This document shows positions 1 to 12,600 of a DNA stretch of 64,000 bases, piece by piece. The number at the start of each line of letters is the position of its first letter. The stretch's first letter is position 1. The translations under genes and the position numbers were made by a program. The notes beneath the pieces are model-generated. The model worked only from the letters and a program-made list of their open reading frames with translations, was not told the DNA's origin and made no database searches. The DNA comes from Branchiostoma floridae (Eukaryota > Chordata > Leptocardii > Amphioxiformes > Branchiostomatidae). The DNA is taken from the NCBI RefSeq assembly GCF_000003815.2, contig NC_049980.1, positions 3,932,497 through 3,996,496 of the forward strand, given 5' to 3'.

Positions 1-85
1 AAACAAATGACAGAACACATAAAACACGAATGTTGGAAACATGACTATAACCGCCAATCTCAGGCCGTTTGTCACTTTTTTGATA

Positions 86-272
86 TAATTTACGTTACCA
101 TAATAAGTCCCTTAGAATTATAGAAAGATTATTACTTTTGTACTCATAGGAAAGAATGCTCCCAGATAAGTAATTGCCTGCAGAGTTAATCTTTCCAGAG
201 CTGTTTGTTAAAATTTTATTTATCATTAAAAGCATAAGTATAATTTACGTTACCAGATAATTTACGTTACCA
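86..272 (+). repeat. Repeated 15-mer TAATTTACGTTACCA
   Basis: Exact copies start at 86, 241 and 258, all on the + strand, with a fourth at 2078. The copies at 241 and 258 are almost adjacent. Function unknown; they may be parts of a decayed dispersed repeat or a clustered binding site. Confidence 0.6.
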
Positions 273-481
273 TTTTTTTTCTTCAACATGTCATCGGGTG
301 TTCTGATGATTATCTGCTGTAATGTTACTGTAGGTGGGCTTGGCTTGCCATAGAGTCACAATGCAGCCTGTTTATATGTTCCTGTTTCAGTGAATTTTAC
401 GATGCTGGGACTTTTCATTTCTCATAGGAATGTAGAAATACGAGGGGCGAGTAAGGACAGAAAGAAACAACACCCCGACTC

Positions 482-552
482 CCGGGATTCGAACCCGCGC
501 CGAACCCGTGCAGCCGGATCGCAAATCCAACGTGCTAACCACAACACCAAAA
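482..552 (-). repeat. tRNA-like SINE head (A and B boxes, reverse strand)
   Basis: The reverse complement shows an A-box-like TTAGCACGTTGG and a B-box GGTTCGAATCC, separated by an anticodon-arm-like stem around TTTGCGA. The acceptor stem does not pair and the variable region is long, so this is a tRNA-derived SINE or pseudogene rather than a functional tRNA. Confidence 0.45.
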
Positions 553-2639
553 GCTCAAGAGCTGTTGGCGTGGTCAGTTTGGCAGCGCTAGAACCCCACT
601 GTTACAGGAACGATGTTCAAATGATAAACCTGACATGCACCAACTTGGAAAGATGCGGGTGTTTATATTGATATCTGATGCTTCAATAATCAACATTACA
701 CGGAATGTATAGTACCAAGTTGAATAAATGTATATTGGGTTGGACTGAACCAAAATAAACCCCTGTTGTCAAAGTAGACTCGTCCAAGTTTGTCGTCATT
801 TTCGCGCGCTTTTTGAAGATCACACGACTGGAATGACAGAAATTCATGCTCAACACTGACTGATGAAGTAAGGTACGTTTCAAGCATGTTTGTCTTAAAT
901 AGCAACAGAGATTATGATCAGCTAATTATGAAGGTCAATGTAGTCAAGATTCGTGTCACAGAAATATTTCTCGTTTTACACAGTGCTACAGACGGCGGTA
1001 AATCAGCGACACTATTTACGCTAGCGCCACGTTATCTACATTGAGGACTTGTCATTGAGTTATAAGCTCCATGATCAAAAGCATATGGGCTGCAGAAGTT
1101 AATAGCTAACTTAAGTTAAGACTTCACTATCATTAGATGTTCCGAAGTTTTCACCTTTGCTTGTTTAGGTTGGAAATCTTGTTAATTAGAAGCAAACTAC
1201 TCTTTCAACCAGTCGTGACTGCACAGAATTGATGCACAGAATTGTTTTACATGGACAGACACATGGTTCAAGGCAGAAAGCTATTTGTGAAACCAATCCC
1301 ACTCTATAAAGTCAAGATCTATATAACGTCAGGCTTGTCATGTAATCATGTGGCATTAGTATAAAGGGACAGGCTGCCAGGATAACTGTAGAACAGACCA
1401 GTGCCTTTACACATGCAGCTCTCTTTTGGAAAATTCACTGTTGTTTATAGCCTTGCTCATCAACAAAAACCTTGTTATACACATATTACACAGTTCTCTC
1501 TGCCGGTATTATTGAACCACACGATATAAGGTGTATGGATGGACATTTTGTTAGGTAGCACATTCATTCTATATTGATGTGACATTGTGTTTGTTCCACG
1601 AACAAAGATTGTCCTGACATTAAAAAATGTTTTATAAGAAGTGCGATAACTGGTGTTTAGTTTGTTGTATTTCCAATATCGAAAGCTTGTGCTAGAAAGG
1701 CCCAGTCCATCTGGTGCATGTTGCCATCGCATCATGTCCTGCTATTCCCAAAGACTTGATTGAAGGACGCGAGGACGAAGCGGTTCTGACCTAGAGCGTG
1801 TGATTGCGTGAATCCTTTGTTACTTAGCATGTATTTAAATAGACCCCGCCAAGATAGAGACCTTGCATATCTTGGGTGTCTTTCCGCAGAGTCCGGGTGG
1901 GCACAGGACGAACAAGATTATACGGGTATTCCGGATAACAAAGATACACTTTTTTGCTACTCTGAGTTAGCAACATGAAGATAAGAGGTCCAGCATTATA
2001 GACGAACATGACCTGATCAGTTCAAATTGAGCCAGTATGTACACTATTCGGCTTTCCTCCAAATGTTAGAGATTCTGTAATTTACGTTACCACAGTTCAT
2101 TGGCATTTACCTGTAGAATAGATATCGCCTGCTTCCAACCATTTTCATAAATATATTCTATCGCTCTTATCCCATCCTACAGGGTGAAAATTAAGGAGTA
2201 TTAAACGGTTTGTCTTCAGATCAGAAAAAAATATATCATTTATTTACTTTTATACAAATGTAGCAAACTCAATAGCTAGTAATTTTGATGATTATTCTGA
2301 AACAAATGACACGGCGGTTAAATATTTCTCATTGGCGTGTAATTTGAAGGTTTTGGGCTGGAAAATTTGCTAATTTGGCTGTTGTTAATCCACTATTACT
2401 TGCTGGAACATTTCTCTGTGTAGTAATATGCTCTTTATTACGAAATTGTAGGAAAGATGGCATGGCCTACTAAAAATCAAATATCTCCAAAATTAAGCGT
2501 GTTAGCACCAGACAAAAATAGCAAAAGATAGTCGATATAAGTGGTAACAAGTTCATACCAGCAGGTAAGCGTTTTGGACAACTTTATTTTTTTCAATTTT
2601 CTACCTCCAATTTTCCCAGTTAATGAGGAATGGGCGGAT

Positions 2640-3180
2640 AACGTTTGATACGGGTGTTCTGGACTGTGTGATTACTGTGGTTATCACATGGGGTTTTACT
2701 CTGAGATTCTGTATAGAACAAATTTTAAATTAAATGCACTTTGATTGCGCTGTTGTTGAAAGTTTAAAAATGGGATTCGGATGTTTGAATTGCAGTTGGT
2801 ACAATTTTATTTGTTTGAGGACACAAAACTCTCTCAACTCTAGTCTTGGTGCATTTTGCATCAAATTCCATTTTTTCTTGGGTGGGTATGACATAAATGA
2901 TTGTAACATAGCGTATTCTCAAATATGTTGTGATAACGTTCAATACTGTTACAGGTGTTCCGAACTGGTCATTATTTTACAGTATTGCACAGGCTTGAAA
3001 GTTGTATTGCACTTGCTTCTATCGAATGATTTGAATGCATTTGGCATTTATTTCAGGTGCTGTTGTCAAAAATTTAAGCACGAAATTCAGACATTGGATT
3101 TGATGAAAAGTTTTTGTTTGAGGACAAAAAATTTTCTCAACTTCTGGCCAGACTTTTAGCCAGGCATGCGTCATTGCATT
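2640..3180. repeat. Dispersed repeat, related to 46240-46520 in reverse
   Basis: The phrase CGTTTGATACGGGTGTTC at its left recurs in slightly changed form in the reverse complement of 46470-46510, and both copies carry a GGGTATGACATAAAT phrase. Inside, a TTTGTTTGAGGACA segment occurs twice about 300 bp apart (near 2810 and 3113). The open frame at 2734-3159 looks fortuitous, with low-complexity composition and no recognised domain. Confidence 0.45.
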
Positions 3181-3189
3181 ATCTTTTTA

Positions 3190-3425
3190 TCTAAATAACA
3201 TGAAATTGGACGCACTAAATGCTTTTAGGTTTGGGAGCAGATCCTCTGACAAGCATGACATTCTGATTGACCAGGGATGCCACTAGGTCATCTGTGGTCA
3301 CAGTCTTTTAAATTATAACCTCTCTGACAGTAATTTTGCCCCTGAGGATACCTTAAAGTACACCATTTTAACTTAAAATTCTCGAAAACTCTGCACCATG
3401 AAAGGTGGATGCTCCCTGACCCCCC
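3190..3425 (+). repeat. Dispersed repeat family R1 (copy 1)
   Basis: Contains CTGATTGACCAGGGATGCCA followed by a GTGGTCACAG phrase. The reverse complement of 12010-12280 matches over more than 200 bp, including the flanking GGACGCACTA and CAGTAATTTTGCCCC words. Shorter relatives lie at 10190-10365 (reverse) and 20080-20205 (forward). Confidence 0.65.
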
Positions 3426-3443
3426 CACAATAGTCGTATAGTA

Positions 3444-3642
3444 CTGTAAATGCATTTAAGTTCGCGGGGATTTAATTTCGCGTTAACAGAAAAAAGGACT
3501 TTTCGCGGTGGTTTTAATTTCGCGGTAACACCATAGACTGCAGTCTAATACCATAATAGAAAATAGGTTTTAAGTTCGCGGTGAAGTGGTCACCGCAAAA
3601 ACCGCGAACATTAATCCACCGCGAACATTTCTGCATTTACAG
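3444..3642 (+). mobile_element. Palindromic TA-flanked MITE (CTGTAAATGCA family), copy 1
   Basis: Bounded by TA dinucleotides, with terminal inverted repeats CTGTAAATGCA / TGCATTTACAG and an interior rich in TTCGCGGT phrases in both orientations. Similar full copies lie at 9441-9648, 23859-24072 and 57772-57979. A TA duplication suggests mobilisation by a Tc1/mariner-type transposase (inference). No coding capacity. Confidence 0.8.
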
Positions 3643-4450
3643 TATCACTTACCGCAAGAGATTTGGACCCTTATATTTAGTTATGATAAAATCCTAGCTA
3701 AAAACCTGGTACCTTGGGTCATATGGAATATACTGTGTTGTATTCTATTTGTACAAGCCAGTGAAGTAATAGAATTAGAATGGCCCACCAAACAGATGTT
3801 TCTGCTTGTCTGTGACAACTCCATACACAGTAAATCCCCGTGGGACATGTGGAAATATGATGGGCCAGGTATGATTTGATCTAGCTGGGTTTAATTTGGT
3901 ACCAGACTGGCTGGATGAAATGTTTTGCTTGTGTGGTGTCTGTGTCTTGTATCAATACCTTATAAAGTAAAAATGTTGTGACTTGGGTTTCCGAACGACT
4001 CCAGTGAAAACCTTCCAACCCCTTAGCCTTTCATTGGTCACTAATAAAGGACATAATTTAAAGAGTATAATTATTCATTCATCCATTCATTCAACTTCTT
4101 TTTATTTTACAACGAAAATCAAAAAGGACTTTAGATGTATATCAGACTCTGTTAACACCTAAATGCTTTGACAAGCTGTAAGAATATCTGTCTTCGACAT
4201 AAGTCAGTCAGTTTATTGATAATTACACAAATTGATTGTACTTGTGATTGTACGATTTATGTCTGTATAATTACAATTATTACCTGAGTGCCTGATTGCT
4301 AATTAATAAAATTGTAATGTATCAAATTTTGTTGGGTCTCTTCGGCCAGGATCTAAAAAAAATGAGAGTATCCTTATAACATACACCAATACCGATCCTA
4401 TTTTTTTAGGGCTGTGATCAGAAACACAACATTTTTTTACTTAGGCCTTA

Positions 4451-4824
4451 GGCCACACCAATTTAATTTCTTGGTTCACGGATTCGCTCGCTCTTTTTTT
4501 TTTGGAAAAAAAAAATAAAAATAAAAATTACCACTCAGCAAATTTTCATCATTAATGAAACCATTCACCAGCTTTCTGGTGTAGCAAATTGGCCTTTATA
4601 TTATTAGCTCCTTAACGTGCGGGTACAGATGCTGTTACTGTACAATAATAATGTTTTAAATTTGTACTTTTTTCAAGCTGAAAACTTTTTTTCTTTGTGT
4701 TTTGGATTAGCCGTTACCTTTACCCCAACCATTTGACAATTTTTATTTTTATTTTCATTTCGCCCTCTCGCTCCATATTTTTTATGAAAAAATCCGTGAA
4801 CCAAGAAATTAAATTGGTGTGGCC
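4451..4824. mobile_element. TTA-flanked MITE (GGCCACACC family), Harbinger-like
   Basis: Left end GGCCACACCAATTTAATTTC and a matching right end in reverse complement, flanked on both sides by TTA. The inverted match continues through CTTGGTTCACGGATT and a CTCGCTC block. A 3-bp TTA duplication and GG-starting ends resemble PIF/Harbinger MITEs. Only 374 bp, with A/T-rich interior and no transposase. Confidence 0.75.
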
Positions 4825-4879
4825 TTAAGGCTTAACCCATAAGGATTCCCAACTGATCCTCGGTTACATCAGGACAAAA

Positions 4880-5090
4880 ATAAAGGGTTATATAAGTATT
4901 GATTGCGGAACAAGATAGCGGGGAATCGTGATCCCGACCCCGGGTTGTCTCGGAGGCCGTCTTCAGTTCTGTCACGTCGTGGCACGTCTTATTGCCGTAG
5001 AATTACCCTTTATTGCGTGGGCCGCGATTAGCAGTAAACCAAACAGCGGGTAACACCTGAGCACGGGGCTGGGAGTCATTATGGGGAAAT
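4880..5090. other. GC-rich noncoding island
   Basis: A markedly GC-richer stretch within AT-rich DNA, with no ORF, tRNA fold or repeat boundary that I can see. It could be a conserved regulatory element or an old repeat; there is no direct evidence for either. Confidence 0.25.
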
Positions 5091-5454
5091 GGAGATAAAA
5101 CTGGAGATACATCCTGGAAATGTTTCCTTCTCCATTTATTTCCTTAAAGTTTTACTTATCCATCTTGAGGAGTGGACCAGGCAACAGTGGACAAACCTGA
5201 GAAAGTACAATCTGCTTTTCTTTTAAAGCAGGAACATTTTAAGCATTATTTAGGCATCTTTAAATTAATTTGATTATATGGGTGACATCCTAGAATCCCC
5301 AAAATTATTCAAATAAAAAAAGTTTGACAAAAAATAAGTTGCCTTCATTTTGAAAATGGTCATCACGAAGGTTGAATATAGACTGAATATAGTCTATACC
5401 AAACAATGCATTCATTTTTGTTCTTTCTTTGACCTCGTAACGTTCCATGATACT

Positions 5455-5575
5455 CAATTTATACCTGGGTTAAGTGAGAAAATTCATGGGCACAACATTG
5501 GTGGCATGTCAGAAGATTCAAACCCAAAACCTCTAGGTCCTGGGTCAAACATCCGAACGGCAACGCAATGGCACA
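5455..5575 (-). repeat. tRNA-derived SINE relic (reverse)
   Basis: A GATTCAAACCC B-box complement followed by ACCTCTAGGTCCTGGGTCAAACA, preceded by a GGCACAACATT phrase. The same order recurs at 23245-23370, and the B-box part again at 43300-43390, so this is a decayed three-copy family here. Confidence 0.5.
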
Positions 5576-6499
5576 AGTATAGCAACCACTTGGCCTACAT
5601 GTCTGTGCGCCCCCCATACCATGCAGTAATATATCAAAGATATTACAGCTGTGGAAGTATTGCCTGATTTAAGTCTGTACCATGGAAGAGCCATTTGTGG
5701 AATGGTTAGAGGTGGCGTTCGTGTCAGCCATTCATTTGGTGGATGACCCTTTCTCGGTGAAAGAGGGGCTTGCGGCTGGTTGCTTTGATAAATGGCGTGG
5801 CGTGTGGAACACAAATGTTCGCCCAGTCTTATTACAGAGCGCTTGTGAGCCTTGATGTAGTATGTAGAGGCGAGAAACGTTTGATTGTAAGTGTAATGAT
5901 AGATGCTGTACTTTTTCTTCTTTTGAGAATAAACGTTTGGATTACTAATATTTCTACCATCAGTTTGTGTGTATTTTGTATCTCTATGAATGAATGAATG
6001 AATGGATGGATGCATGAGAGATTCTAATTATTAAAGTGTCTTCAATAAGGCTGATCAGAAATATTTAAGTGAGGTCCTCTGACATGATGAATTATATTTG
6101 TTAAAAGTAAGATGTTATGAATACATGTGCCTAATATGGTCAAGGAAAACTTGCTGTGAGTGAGTGCTTTGACTATTGCTATCATTTGCTTGTATAAATT
6201 ACTTTGTTGTTTTGAATACAATGTATATGGATGTTGCATCAATTTTCCTCTATTTCAAAAGTTTTAGCTATACTGTAAATTATACAAAGCAGCAGTAAAT
6301 TTAGCAACTATGTGCCATTGATTGAAAAAACATGGATTGTTACATCATAGTATGAAGTGAAGTATAAAGAAGATGTATGAAGTATAAAGAAGATGTATGA
6401 AGTATAAAGAAGATGTAAAATGCAGCACGATATTGTCTGAGAAAAAAAATGTGTGTTTCTTGTGATACTGAGTTTGTCCTCCTTGTTGATTCCCTCCAG

Positions 6500-6622
6500 G
6501 CGTATGGGTCAGGATGTGACCTGGTCATACTGGGCAGCGATTTTCAGCGTGTCCAAATCTTCCCGGGAACGTCGCGTGGCAACATCCAGGTGGGGTGCGT
6601 GGACTGCTCACAGAATGGAAAG
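6500..6622 (+). CDS. DMXL1/2: DMXL exon 1 of window (N-terminal WD40 propeller start)
   Basis: Acceptor TTCCCTCCAG and donor GTAGGA; 41 codons, phase 0 to 0. The product begins AYGSGCDLVILGSDF and continues through GNIQVGCVDCS, the first conserved strands of the DMXL propeller. In family members these residues follow a short N-terminal segment of about 30 residues that is missing here. This exon joins the next one, IAASYANNVYIFEP, exactly as in DMXL proteins. Confidence 0.93.
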
Positions 6623-9600
6623 GTAGGAAGCTTCCATATAAACTGACAAAGTTATTCATGATATAGTTTCACACCACATGCAACAGGTGAATTGGTGCAC
6701 CTAACCTAGATAGTGATAGGTGCACAGATAACATTTTGGGTGCACAAAGTAAAATAAAGTGAAATTGTCGGCAAAGGTTGTTAACTTATAAAGGACTGCC
6801 TCTCTCTAGAGCTAGAATCTGAATTTCCATAGGTAAACTTTAATAAAAATGTAGCTCAATTTGCTGTATTCTAAAGGAATATTGAATACACTATAAACTA
6901 GTGTATGGTAGACTTTAAGTATGTAGTGTATCCAATGTTTATCCTTACACAACACACTTCTATAGACCCTGTATCAGACTGGAGAAGTCCGTGTTGCTGA
7001 TTTGATAACTGTTATAGTCAGACATGTGCTGGCAGTGTAACAGTCTAACTAATGTTTATCCTTACACAACACACTTCTATAGACCCTGTATCATAGTGGA
7101 GAAGTCCATGGTACTGATTTGATAACTGTTACTGTGAGACATGTGCTGGCAGTGTAACTGTCTAACCAATGTTGGTCCTAACACAACACACTTCTATAGA
7201 CCCTGTATCATATTGGAGAAGTCCATGGTGCTGATTTGATAACTGTTACTGTGAGACATGTGCTGGCAGTGTAACAGTCTATACCCAATGTTGGTCCTAA
7301 CACAACACACTTCTATAGACCCTGTATCATATTGGAGAAGTCCATGGTGCTGATTTGATAACTGTTACTGTGAGACATGTGCTGGCAGTGTAACAGTCTA
7401 TACCCAATGTTGGTCCTAACACAACACACTTCTATAGACCCTGTATCATATTGGAGAAGTCCATGGTGCTGATTTGATAACTGTTACTGTGAGACATGTG
7501 CTGGCAGTGTAACAGTCTATACCCAATGTTGGTCCTAACACAACACACTTCTATAGACCCTGTATCATACAGGAGAAGTCCATGGTGCTGATTTGATAAC
7601 TGTTAGAGTGAGACATGTGCTGACAGTGTAACAGTCTATACCCAATGTTGGTCCTAACACAACACACTTCTATAGACCCTGTATCATACAGGAGAAGTCC
7701 ATGGTGCTGATTTGATAACTGTTATTGTGAGACATGTGCTGGCAGTGTAACGGTCTGTACCCAATGTTGGTCCTAACACAACACACTTCTATAGACCCTG
7801 TATCATACAGGAGAAGTCCATGGTGCTGATTTGATAACTGTGATATTGAGACATGTGCTGGCTGTGTATCCAATGTTGGTATAACACAATACAATTCTAT
7901 CAGCCCTGTATCAGTCCATGATACTTATTTGATGACTGTTATTGCGATGACACTGTCACTGTCATGCTAATTGAAACAGGAGGGCATAAATCGTCCACCC
8001 AAGAGTGTACATTAGCATAGGAAAACTCCATGTGGAAATCTGACTGAAGAATCGTAGTGCCAGTCTCGGTGGAGACGTAACAACCTGATTCAGTCTTACT
8101 CATCTCTGTTTGGTGTCGGCTGAAGCACTTGGGGGAGGACAACAATGAGTAGATGTATGAGGCAAGGGCCTACCTCGTACAGGGCTGGAAATACTTGGTG
8201 CATATGCACTTTCATGCACTATTATGCACATGTAATATTGGAACTGTGCACCCAATTTTTGACTATGGATACATAAATACAAATTGTAGATGCTTACCTA
8301 CCCTAAAAGTACTTGTATTAGTATATTTCTGACATTCAGATTTTTTTGCTAGTGTTTAAAAACGAATAAACCTTTGTTGTATCATGATGGTTGAAATTTT
8401 GAATTTAGGTATAGAATTTCAGATTCCTGTTCTGATTGAACAGTTAAGTTAGTAATTCTGTTGTGCTGACATTCTTGTCCCTCCATTGATAACCTTTTAG
8501 CATGATAGAAGGTTTTCCTTCAACTCACATCGTACAACTGTTCAACTACCAAAGGTCTTCTACAGTTGCAGTTTCTTTTCTGACTCACTGCCAAAATATG
8601 GAACTCTCCTGATGACAGCTGTTTTCCTCCTGTATACACTCTTCAAGAATTTGAAATTAATGTAAACCTCTGTCTCTATCATAAGGGATAGTTTTCACCA
8701 GGGTTGTAGCCAGCCTGAAATCATTTTCAGTCCGCTTGATTTTGAATGGGAATCCTATCAAGCATCAAAGGCATGGCGTGACATTGCGCGCCATTTCTAA
8801 GGGGTCTGGGTCCCAGAAACTTTTTAAATCAAGGCCCTCTGAAACACTATTTCCTGCATTTTGAGGTGCAAATTTTGCTTGTAGACTAAGCTGTTCAATG
8901 GCATCTGTTTTGGTGAAGAAGAACACATGGGTTTAATTTTTTTTTAAATATCTTTACATCTCAATTTCTGTCTGTCCCACGGGACGGAATGGGGAAAACT
9001 TTTTTCAGTCCCCAGCTGCAAAATTCCTTCAAAGGACTGAAAGACAGGTGCTGGCTACAACCCTGGTTTTCACCATTCATCAACTTTGTTTAATAACTAG
9101 AAGTGGTCAAATGGCATTGCATTGAATAATTTAGAAAATAAAATACTGAAGTTTAAGTTTGTGTTGTGCACCCCAAATTTCTTTCCTGTGCACGTAAATA
9201 TTGGTGAGTTGCACAAGTGTGCATACTCCCAGAAATGAATTTGGAGCCCTGTTGTGGGTGTGATGTGATTGTGCGGGAAGCGAGAAATGATGAGAATCTT
9301 GTCGTTAGTGATGTGGGAAATAAGATCAAGCTGTTTGGATTGTCCCAACAGCGGGACGCTTTTCATCTCTCCAACCAGTCAGGCAAAACTCTTACTGGTG
9401 CTTATTTTCTGGAAATTGATAACAGTCACAGATTGTATTACTGTAAATGCATTTAAGTTCGCGGGGATTTAATTTCGTGGTAGCGGGAAAATGGACTTTT
9501 CGCAGTGGTTTTAATTTCGCGGTAGCACCATGCACTGTAGTCTCTTACTGTTATGGAAAAATGTTCGCGGTGGTTTTAAATTCGCGGTGAAGCGGCCGCC

Positions 9601-12600
9601 GGGAAAATCGCGAACATTAATCCACCGCAAACATTTCTGTATTTACAGTATATGAATTCAGGCCACACCAATTTGATTTGTTAGATCTCGGATTTGAAAA
9701 AAAACATGCTTAACTGGAAAAACATCACGAAAACAACGCCTAAAGAACCTGGTTTGTGCCATTGTGTACTCAGTTTTATGGAGTGAATACAGACAAGTCA
9801 TATTCAAGTTTCCTCCCTACCCTCTAGTTTTATGATGTCTACTTGCTATATTTTCATTTTTTTTTAAATCTGTTAACAAATTAATTTGATGTGACATAAG
9901 GGCCCTTAAGGTAAGTTTTTTTCTCTAAAAAAGTTGACAGTCTTGAATACTTCTCACATGTCCTTCATCTCCAATTCTATTTCTATTGATATAATATTTT
10001 CAACTTTACTTTGAATAGATAGAACAATAGTGTTCCCAAAGGGCTTTAACTTCATTTTTTTTGGAATAGATTCATTTAGCCTAAAACTGTAAAAGTTGGG
10101 TGTGCACAACATGAAATAGAATATGATTTTAATAAAATGTGTAAGTTTCCACTCAACAAAAAAATTGGAAATTTGCAAGGAAAATGATGAGCGACCAAGC
10201 AGGGGGATAGTGTGGGTTTCTTACACCGATGGTGTGATTTTAGAGAATTTCGATTAAAAACAAGGCTTTTTATATAAAGCTTCTTCAGGGGAGAAATTAT
10301 AGTCAGACAAGTCAAAGTTAAATGCTGTGGCCACATGCGACCTAGAAGCATCTCTAGTCAACCAGACTTTTATACTTGTCTGTGAATCCGATCCCCAGGG
10401 TAAAGGGGGTGCATGCGCCAAAAATAGTTACTCAAGCAACTGGATATGGTTTTGAAACGGTCAGACTTTTCGGAAAGAATCCACTTTCCTTCGTCAGTGA
10501 CACTGAAGTGATCTGCAAGAAACAGGTCTTTTATACTCTAACTATGAATGAAGACAATTGTCCAATAGGAAAGGTTGTAAGACAATTCAGACTGAAGACA
10601 ATTTGGATTCCAAAGAAAACAAAGCTAAGCCAAAGTCAAGCTGAAGACAATTTGGATATCAAAGGATATCAAGGCTAAGACACAGTTAATGCAAATGAGT
10701 CAATTAGCTCCTGTTGTTTTAGTTACAGGAGCTAAAAGTTTTGTTGGCGGGGGTGGGGGGTGGTGGGGAGGTTGTGGTAGTGCTATGTTTAGGGTATGGT
10801 GGCGCAGCGCTCTTGTTCCCTCTCTAGAAAAAAGACCCCCGTTTTCTCCAGAAGATGTTTTGTAGTTTTAACCCTTCTTTCAATTTTTCTTTCAGATTGC
10901 AGCCTCCTATGCCAACAATGTCTACATCTTTGAGCCGTACCCAGGGATAAGCAAGACTGGAGCATCAAATGTAAGTTAGACTTTCTCTCTTAACTTCAGA
11001 ACTTATCTCAGTTGGTTAATGTTGACTGATATACATTTGACATTAGTAGCCATGTACCTGTAAGAAAGCTTTATTTCCAGCTGAAATGGTGACTGAAAAA
11101 AAAATGGATAAGAAGAAGATTTGTTGGTCAATTTTTAGGCTGTTTTGATAATGAACATCAGTGACAGGCAGTTGCGTGTATTAGGGTTCTACCGGTCCGA
11201 GAGAAATAGAATTCCTGTGATGTTATTGGTTAGAAAGAGATTCAATCCTATCTTTTTTTGTGGACAGGTTTTTTGATTTGCTTTAACATTTAAACACTAC
11301 ATGTATTTTTTACATATCCATTTCTTCTCTGCACACAAGTTGCTTGTGCATTGAAATGCTTATATATCCAATATACTAATTGTACAATTTTAACATAAAT
11401 GTAGCAATCACAGAGATACTATATGCTCGTGTCTCTCATGTCTGAAATGGACCCGAATTTTCTGAGTATGTACAATGATCTCTGGTCCACATGAATTTCA
11501 TTAGGATGAATATAACCTTTTCTTAATATTGGCAGTGTTAAATAGGATGATGAATTGTTCTGTTTTTGCTATCACATTGGTCTCATTTAACTGAAACCCT
11601 GAAAAGTCAACCGTTAACAAAAACTGCAGGAGACATTTCTTGAAAATTGTGAAGTGGAGGCTTATGTATAGTGGTGCCATGGTTATATTGAAGCTTTTAA
11701 TCAACAAATTGCAGACCGCCCGTAGATTTGTTCTAAACGAATTACAACCCCAGCACTAAACTGGAATCTTATTGGGAGGAACCTGTGGGGTTTTGTGGCA
11801 ATACAGACGCAGGAATTATGACTTCCTCACTTAGTCATTAATTTCCTTTCTTATCCACAAATTCCCCCTGCTGTGATATCACCTCCTAACATATAGAATT
11901 ATGGCTGGCAGTGTTTCACTTGTATGTGAGCTAGAGCTAGTAGCTGACATATGAAGTAGCCAGGCTTCTAGCTTGGATTTTATTACAGGGGGTCCAAATA
12001 TCTTTAGATTAGTCATGACAAGTGATATAGGAAGGAATATTGTAGGCAGGTCCACCTTCAATGATGCCAGGAGCATTTTAAGTAAAAATGATGCATTGTA
12101 AGTAATCCCAAGGGGCAAAATTACTGTCGGAGAGGTCACAGTTTGTGACTGTGGCCACATGTGACCTAGTAGCATCCCTGGTCAATCAGAATCGTAGGAA
12201 TCTTACACATGTATATCTCAGAGGACCTGCTTCCCAGTGTGAAAGCGTCTAGTGCGTCCAGTTTCTTATATTTTTAGAACATTGCGTCCAAATGATGCCT
12301 GAACGCATGCCTGGCTAAAATCTTGATAGTAGCATTAACTGGGTGTTTATCAAGGAACTCAGGGATTGAGTTCCCTGACATGATCTGACAAAGGCACTTA
12401 AAATGAATTTCCTGATTTCACTCAGTTGAAAATGAGTAGTGCCAGACTACGTTTCGGGACATCACTACGTATACCTACTAGTACCCACGCATTCTTCCAT
12501 CGGGAATATTTTTGCCATAAATGCGGAGCATTAAGCACACCAAGAATACCAAGTTTTTCATTTCTCCCCCAAAATTAATTTGTAACCTTACTTTTGTCAG

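Larger units (their letters stand above)
1..6499. other. Upstream or first-intron sequence, no coding exon found
   Basis: AT-rich noncoding DNA. It must contain intron 1 or its 3' part, because exon 6500-6622 begins in phase 0 in mid-protein. I looked for the expected N-terminal exon (the family begins M-x-LHQVLTGAVNPGD) and did not see it. Contents are four exact copies of a 15-mer TAATTTACGTTACCA, a tRNA-like SINE head, a palindromic MITE, a Harbinger-like MITE and dispersed repeats, listed separately. The GC-rich stretch 4900-5090 has no ORF and might be a conserved noncoding element. Confidence 0.6.
6623..10895. other. Intron 1 of window
   Basis: Noncoding, 4.3 kb. It holds the 117-119-bp tandem array (6930-7925), a LINE 3' relic (8460-8665), a complete hAT-like MITE (8699-9065), a palindromic MITE (9441-9648), a Harbinger-like MITE (9661-9895) and a copy of repeat R1 (10190-10365). 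No further exon was seen. Confidence 0.75.

Noticed and set aside
482-552. Possible functional tRNA gene
   Set aside because: A and B boxes are present, but the acceptor stem does not pair and the variable region is too long; better seen as a SINE head.
2734-3159. 141-codon Phe/Cys-rich frame
   Set aside because: Lies in a dispersed repeat with AT-rich composition; no domain and no splice context.
5545-6015. 156-codon reverse-strand frame
   Set aside because: Covers a SINE relic and simple GAAT repeats; composition is His/Ser/Tyr-rich low complexity with no domain.
8180-9251. Larger element bounded by CAGGGCTGG and GGAGCCCTG around the hAT-like MITE
   Set aside because: Ends are short, flanks show no duplication and the inner arms do not align well enough to claim it.
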